Shown here piece after piece: positions 60,022 through 64,000 of a stretch of 64,000 nucleotides of DNA. This DNA comes from Lithospermum erythrorhizon. Lineage: Eukaryota > Streptophyta > Magnoliopsida > Boraginales > Boraginaceae. Position 1 is the first letter of the stretch. Each line of letters begins with the position of its first letter. The notes beneath the pieces are model-generated. The model made no database searches. It saw only the letters and a list, made by a program, of their open reading frames with translations, and had not been told where the DNA came from. The stretch covers positions 2,480,001 through 2,544,000 of the forward strand of contig JADFUC010000709.1 in NCBI GenBank assembly GCA_019722365.1, read 5' to 3'. The position numbers and the translations under genes are program-made.

Positions 60022-62060
60022 TCGAGTTTTGACGTATTAGTTTATTTATAATATTTTGATTTGAATTAAAATTATAATATTATTAGTAATGTTGGATGAC
60101 ATTGGTATATTATTTTTGTCAAAATATTATATGATATACTAAAAGTATTTGAAAAAAAATTAATCACAAAAGCAAAAGTGGACTATTTTTAATGATTGAA
60201 GGAGAATAAATTAATACTGGATCCGATCATAATAGTAGTACCAAATTGACCACAAATTTTGGAGAACGACGACGAATGAATTCCGATCTTTCATGGAACC
60301 TAAATAATTGTCTAATACGGAGTAATCGTAATCATTGACACCTATAAATATTTGCACCTACTCCAGCTACCACAAATAGAGTAGAGTTTATTTATTAATA
60401 AAGGGGTCGGGTATTGATGTATTCCATGTGTCTCAAATTATAGGAGTATGATATTTTAGTTTAGTGTACTTAATTTATTTATTTTCGATAGGTAGTGTAC
60501 TTAAATTAATTGTGATGATTTTACCATATATCATCATTCCCCCAATTAACTAATCAAATCTAAGTTGTTTGGTGTCACTAATATTGGGAGTTCTATGTTC
60601 TTAAGGAAAAAATGAAGTTGCAATGTAAATGTTTTACTACTACTACGTTAAATATAAATATAGACCAATCTTGAGTTCTTGACTAACTGAAGTGTTGTAC
60701 TAAAATGAGCCGCCTGATTTGAAATATAGATGATGGAGTCAAAGTCTCCTGCATAATGTTAAAAAATTTGTGTCCAATTGTCTATCTACTTCGATAATTT
60801 GATAACTCATGCAAATTCGTGTATTGATGACTTATTTTTCCACATAAGATTTACTTTGGAAGTAATTTTCTAATTGAATCAGGTGAATTCACTAATGATC
60901 CATTTTAGTTCATAGGGGAATAAGGGGATATTATGAGGGTGTTTGGAAATATTTTTATTTGTGTTATTGTGTGTCAAAATGAGTTTATGAGCTCCAAATC
61001 AAAATTGAAGGATGGATGGAAGGAGTAATTAGTATTGTTGTCAATGTAAATGGCAATACGCCTCAACTCCAGAAATACCCAATCAGAAATTCCCAACTTA
61101 AAGAGATTTTGTCTTTTTTATGTGTGGTAAAATTCTACCTATAAAAATGGTCTTATATCAAAAGCGAAACTTCTGCCTTATTTATCAATTAAGACTCATC
61201 CCACGATTAACTCTTCCTCGCGTAATATCACGCATCAGTGAATCAAGGGTCATAGGCTTAACTTTCACATTGTCAAAATAAGTTGTTAACTAATTAGTAA
61301 TTAGTATTGTTGTCAAAATGAGTTTATGTTAGCACTTAGCACATGTTCATTATATTTGAAATCAATAATAGAATGATGCTTTGGCAATATTTTCGAACAC
61401 TAATTTTAATATTTGTAAGAGGTCAAAATAGTCATTAAAAAACTGCATAAATAACTTTTTAATACTCAATGTGGCCACAGCCTGCAGGGCTTCTCACTGC
61501 TTCCTGCTGGTGGATTTGGGTAGGGTTTTTTTTAATACTCAAAATCGGCTTTGACCCAATTCTTAGTTATAAATATGGCTGGCATCTGCAGTGATGGCCT
61601 ATGTATCTGTGCTAAGTTATACACATATCAAAAAACAAGAAACGGGGTGAGGAGAAATTATTAAAATATTCCCAATGAACACGCCCCATATTAATTTAAA
61701 CAAAATGTAATTCGCCTATAATGTTAACGAAACAACAAGCGACTATGCTCATGTTAGTAGAGTAACAAACAAATTCGCTTCTAAACAAACAAACAAAAAG
61801 AGGAAGTAATGCTTATTACGAAACAACCATAAAACTTGTTCGCTACTTCTCTAAAGAACATGGAAAGAGCTCGCTTCTATGCTCACAAACATTAACGTAA
61901 ATTGCTAATTTGTCATCAAAACATGCAAAAAAAAAAAATCGAGTACACGAAAATGTTTAGAAAATGTGGTCTTTATTGATATTGAAATCAAACCATAAAT
62001 TCATTGTACCTGTCGACTACTTCCACAATCTGACAATAGTGCTTTTGATGTCTCATTTGT
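60022..62060. other. AT-rich intergenic, no gene seen
   Basis: No coding or RNA gene could be supported. ATACGGAGTAATCG (60315) and GGATGGATGGAAGGAGTAATT (61010) look like Stowaway-type debris. A short GC-richer patch lies near 61475-61540. Confidence 0.4.
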
Positions 62061-62767
62061 TTATAACATAATCAATAATTTTCATATAATATTTAAGACA
62101 TAATCTCAATTCATAATTGACAATAACTATCTCTACTCATCACATAATTCACCTGAATGTATATATAATCCTTAATTTAACAATACCTTCAATCATAATT
62201 GAAACCATAATATTGATTACCACCTCAATTAATATTAACACAAAATTGAACAATTTTTTGAAATTATTGACATTAATTATCAAAGAAAAATGATTTTAAG
62301 TAGGTTTATAACAACAATCATGATAATGTATTCGTTAATTTCACACTAAACATGAAAAGAAAATATTATTTAGTAACCAAACATGAAATAAATTCTGTTA
62401 GTATGTAACTGATCGCTGGCTTGAATTCAGTTAAGTTTCCTAACAACCCGCTAATTTAATTGCCAGTGTTATAACGATTATATATATTTTTTCTTTCAAT
62501 CCTAATTTCAACATTAATTTAAATGTATAAAGTTAGTAAAATGAAATGGTATACTTACTTCGTTAAATGACTCATGATTGATCCCAAAACGAACAACACC
62601 GAGATAAGATGGGAGAAGAAATAACTATCATATTTAACAACAATAGCTTGAATTTTAACAACAATTTGACAAATAACTATCTCAATTAATATATTTATAA
62701 CATAAACTCAATAATTTTATAATATTTAAGACATAATCTCAATTCATAATTGACAAATAACTATCTC
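62061..62767. repeat. Direct repeat of about 73 bases, 634 bases apart
   Basis: ATATTTAAGACATAATCTCA with flanking TTATAACATA and TTCATAATTGACAA occurs at 62061-62133 and 62695-62767. A third partial form (TAACTATCTCAATTAATA) occurs at about 62673 and 62757. The block is AT-rich and noncoding. Confidence 0.6.
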
Positions 62768-63178
62768 AATTAATACATATAATCTCACTATTATATTACA
62801 ACATAATTCAATAATTTCATCATATTTAACATCAACAATTGAAATAATGATGATATCTCGATTTAGCTTAAATTTATGGATATACCTCAAGTTTATTTCA
62901 TAACAAGTATTCAATGAGTTTTGCCAGTTTTATAAGCAGTTTAGCATCAAGCTCGCTTGTTTCATAACAAGCATGTAGAATGAAGCTTGCTTGTTTTATA
63001 TAAGTGAACAAATTCTGCTAACATAACTCGGCGTTTTCGTGAAACATGTATAGTCAAGTCATTCACGTGGGTTTTATAGCATAAACGCTTAGCAGTATAC
63101 CTCGATTTCAATTTTGAAAAAGCTGCTGCTAATCATGCATCGAATCGGCATGAACATGTTTCTTTTGTTCAGTAAAAC

Positions 63179-63188
63179 CTATAAATAG
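63179..63188 (+). promoter_or_regulatory. TATA box, possible LTR or gene promoter
   Basis: CTATAAATAG is a strong TATA match at the point where composition changes from AT-rich to balanced. It could be an LTR promoter serving the segment to its right. Confidence 0.35.
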
Positions 63189-63190
63189 CA

Positions 63191-63480
63191 ATGAAAATTA
63201 CAAGAAATTATGCTACCTGGGCCAAGCCACATACCGCATCATTACAGATTTCCATCGCTTCTTTTCTCGCTTTTGTAGTCAAGGACTGTAGGCCAAAATT
63301 CAATAAGAAAAATTCACACGGGAGACGGCCAACCCGCAGGCTCAAAAAGCGACCAAGACCTGGAAAGGAGTATCGTTAACGGTGGAGGTCGGGGCGGTGG
63401 GTCCAAGTAAAAAGGAGACATAACCATCCATTTCCTCTTCTTATATGCCGAGGGGTCTGGCTGACTGGGATCAAGGCTTA
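63191..63480 (+). other. LTR-like or leader segment
   Basis: A 62-codon frame (63191-63379) begins 3 bases after the TATA box, which is too close to be translated from that promoter, and it ends in a low-complexity Arg/Lys-rich tail. More likely untranslated or LTR DNA. The G-rich GGAGGTCGGGGCGGTGGG lies at 63384-63401. Confidence 0.25.
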
Positions 63481-63530
63481 TTTAGTACGAGACAATTGAA
63501 CAGTTAACCAATGATGTTACCTCCAAGCGC

Positions 63531-63737
63531 ATGTCAAGTATCATTAAAGAGGCTGACCCGAGAAATGTTACCGACCTCGCCGAAGCCATAACGCAATATC
63601 AAGATACGCAAAGAAAAGAGGAAACAAGGCGCTTATTGCAAATTCTTTTTGTTTCTTTGGCAAAAAGAACAAATAAAAATGGTTATGAAGAGAAAATATC
63701 AATACGATTTAGTACAAACAAAACCTTCACGGTATGT
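63531..63737 (+). CDS. Unrecognised hydrophilic coding-like exon
   Basis: Reads MSSIIKEADPRNVTDLAEAI then QYQDTQRKEETRRLLQILFV and on to ISIRFSTNKTFT, where TTCACG^GTATGT offers a splice donor (63738). The first part is predicted strongly alpha-helical and charged, like a retroelement gag or a coiled adaptor. GC content is higher than the AT-rich DNA to its left. The frame without splicing stops at 63768-63770. No family recognised; upstream sequence remains open through an in-frame TTGAACAGTTAACC stretch, so the true start may be earlier. Confidence 0.3.
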
Positions 63738-63739
63738 TA

Positions 63740-64000
63740 CGCTTTTCCCTCGAGCACGCAGAGAGAGTGAAAATTGCTGTACTTTTGACGTGGTTCACAT
63801 GCATTATTCGGAGCAATGGGAGAAGCGGCCACACGCATTTGCCGCCGGTATCGGGATCTCGGGCTTTGATATCGGGCAAGTGAGTATCTCAGATCCCGAC
63901 ACCATTCCATGTCTGCCGATTGGCTGCTGTGGGCCGGGAGAACCAGATCAGCCAGAGATCCGTCCGCCCCCGCTCATTAACTCCGCCAGCAAAGAGGAAT
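63740..64000 (+). CDS. Open frame running off the right edge, unrecognised
   Basis: A GC-rich plus-strand frame without stops to the window end, including HYSEQWEKRPHAFAAGIG, ISGFDIGQVSISDPDTIP, CLPIGCCGPGEPDQPEIRPP and LINSASKEE. Codon quality is good and there is no low-complexity signature. It is in a different frame from the preceding segment, so an intron or frame shift must separate them. Partial at the edge; family unknown. Confidence 0.3.

Noticed and set aside
1..64000. tRNA, rRNA or snRNA genes
   Set aside because: I looked for A/B-box plus cloverleaf patterns and conserved rRNA words; only SINE-type B-box remnants were seen.

Overview
This is plant nuclear DNA, probably from a eudicot. 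It is AT-rich (often above 65% A+T), has small exons with canonical GT/AG introns, plant-only protein families, and many degraded retroelements. I had no database access: exon limits were read by eye from splice sites and reading frame, and family names come from recognised motifs.

Layout. 1-16 kb: one clear intact gene, a XERICO-like RING-H2 E3 ligase (3201-3668 +), set among AT-rich spacer, an ATT microsatellite, LTR-like noncoding DNA and two diverged tandem-repeat fields. 16-36 kb: a retroelement graveyard. It holds copia-type LTRs (three related copies at about 11.1, 22.0 and 32.1 kb; the second has a polypurine tract beside it), long gypsy-like LTR segments, a hAT-like nonautonomous element and a SINE fragment. 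In its middle sits one small gene for a Gly/Ser/Tyr-rich protein with a 20-residue tandem repeat (19994-20452 -). 36-46 kb: a minus-strand gene for an unrecognised protein ending in a CaaX-like CCYV, then another long LTR copy in inverted orientation. 48-60 kb: the gene-rich part, with MAK16 ribosome-biogenesis sequence (-, disrupted), a lipid phosphate phosphatase (LPP, +) and a MATE/DETOXIFICATION transporter (-). LPP and MATE converge and their 3' ends interlock. 60-64 kb: AT-rich spacer, then a possible LTR element or unknown coding segment running off the right edge.

The most striking pattern is that four linked multi-exon loci (CCYV protein, MAK16, LPP exon 5, MATE exon 2) keep family-like codons but switch reading frame repeatedly by 1-2 bases. 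This fits either uncorrected consensus errors or a run of decaying copies. I found no convincing undescribed multi-gene system. The best novelty candidates are the repeat protein with a G-quadruplex-capable leader, the unrecognised CCYV protein, and the minisatellite shared by inverted LTR copies.
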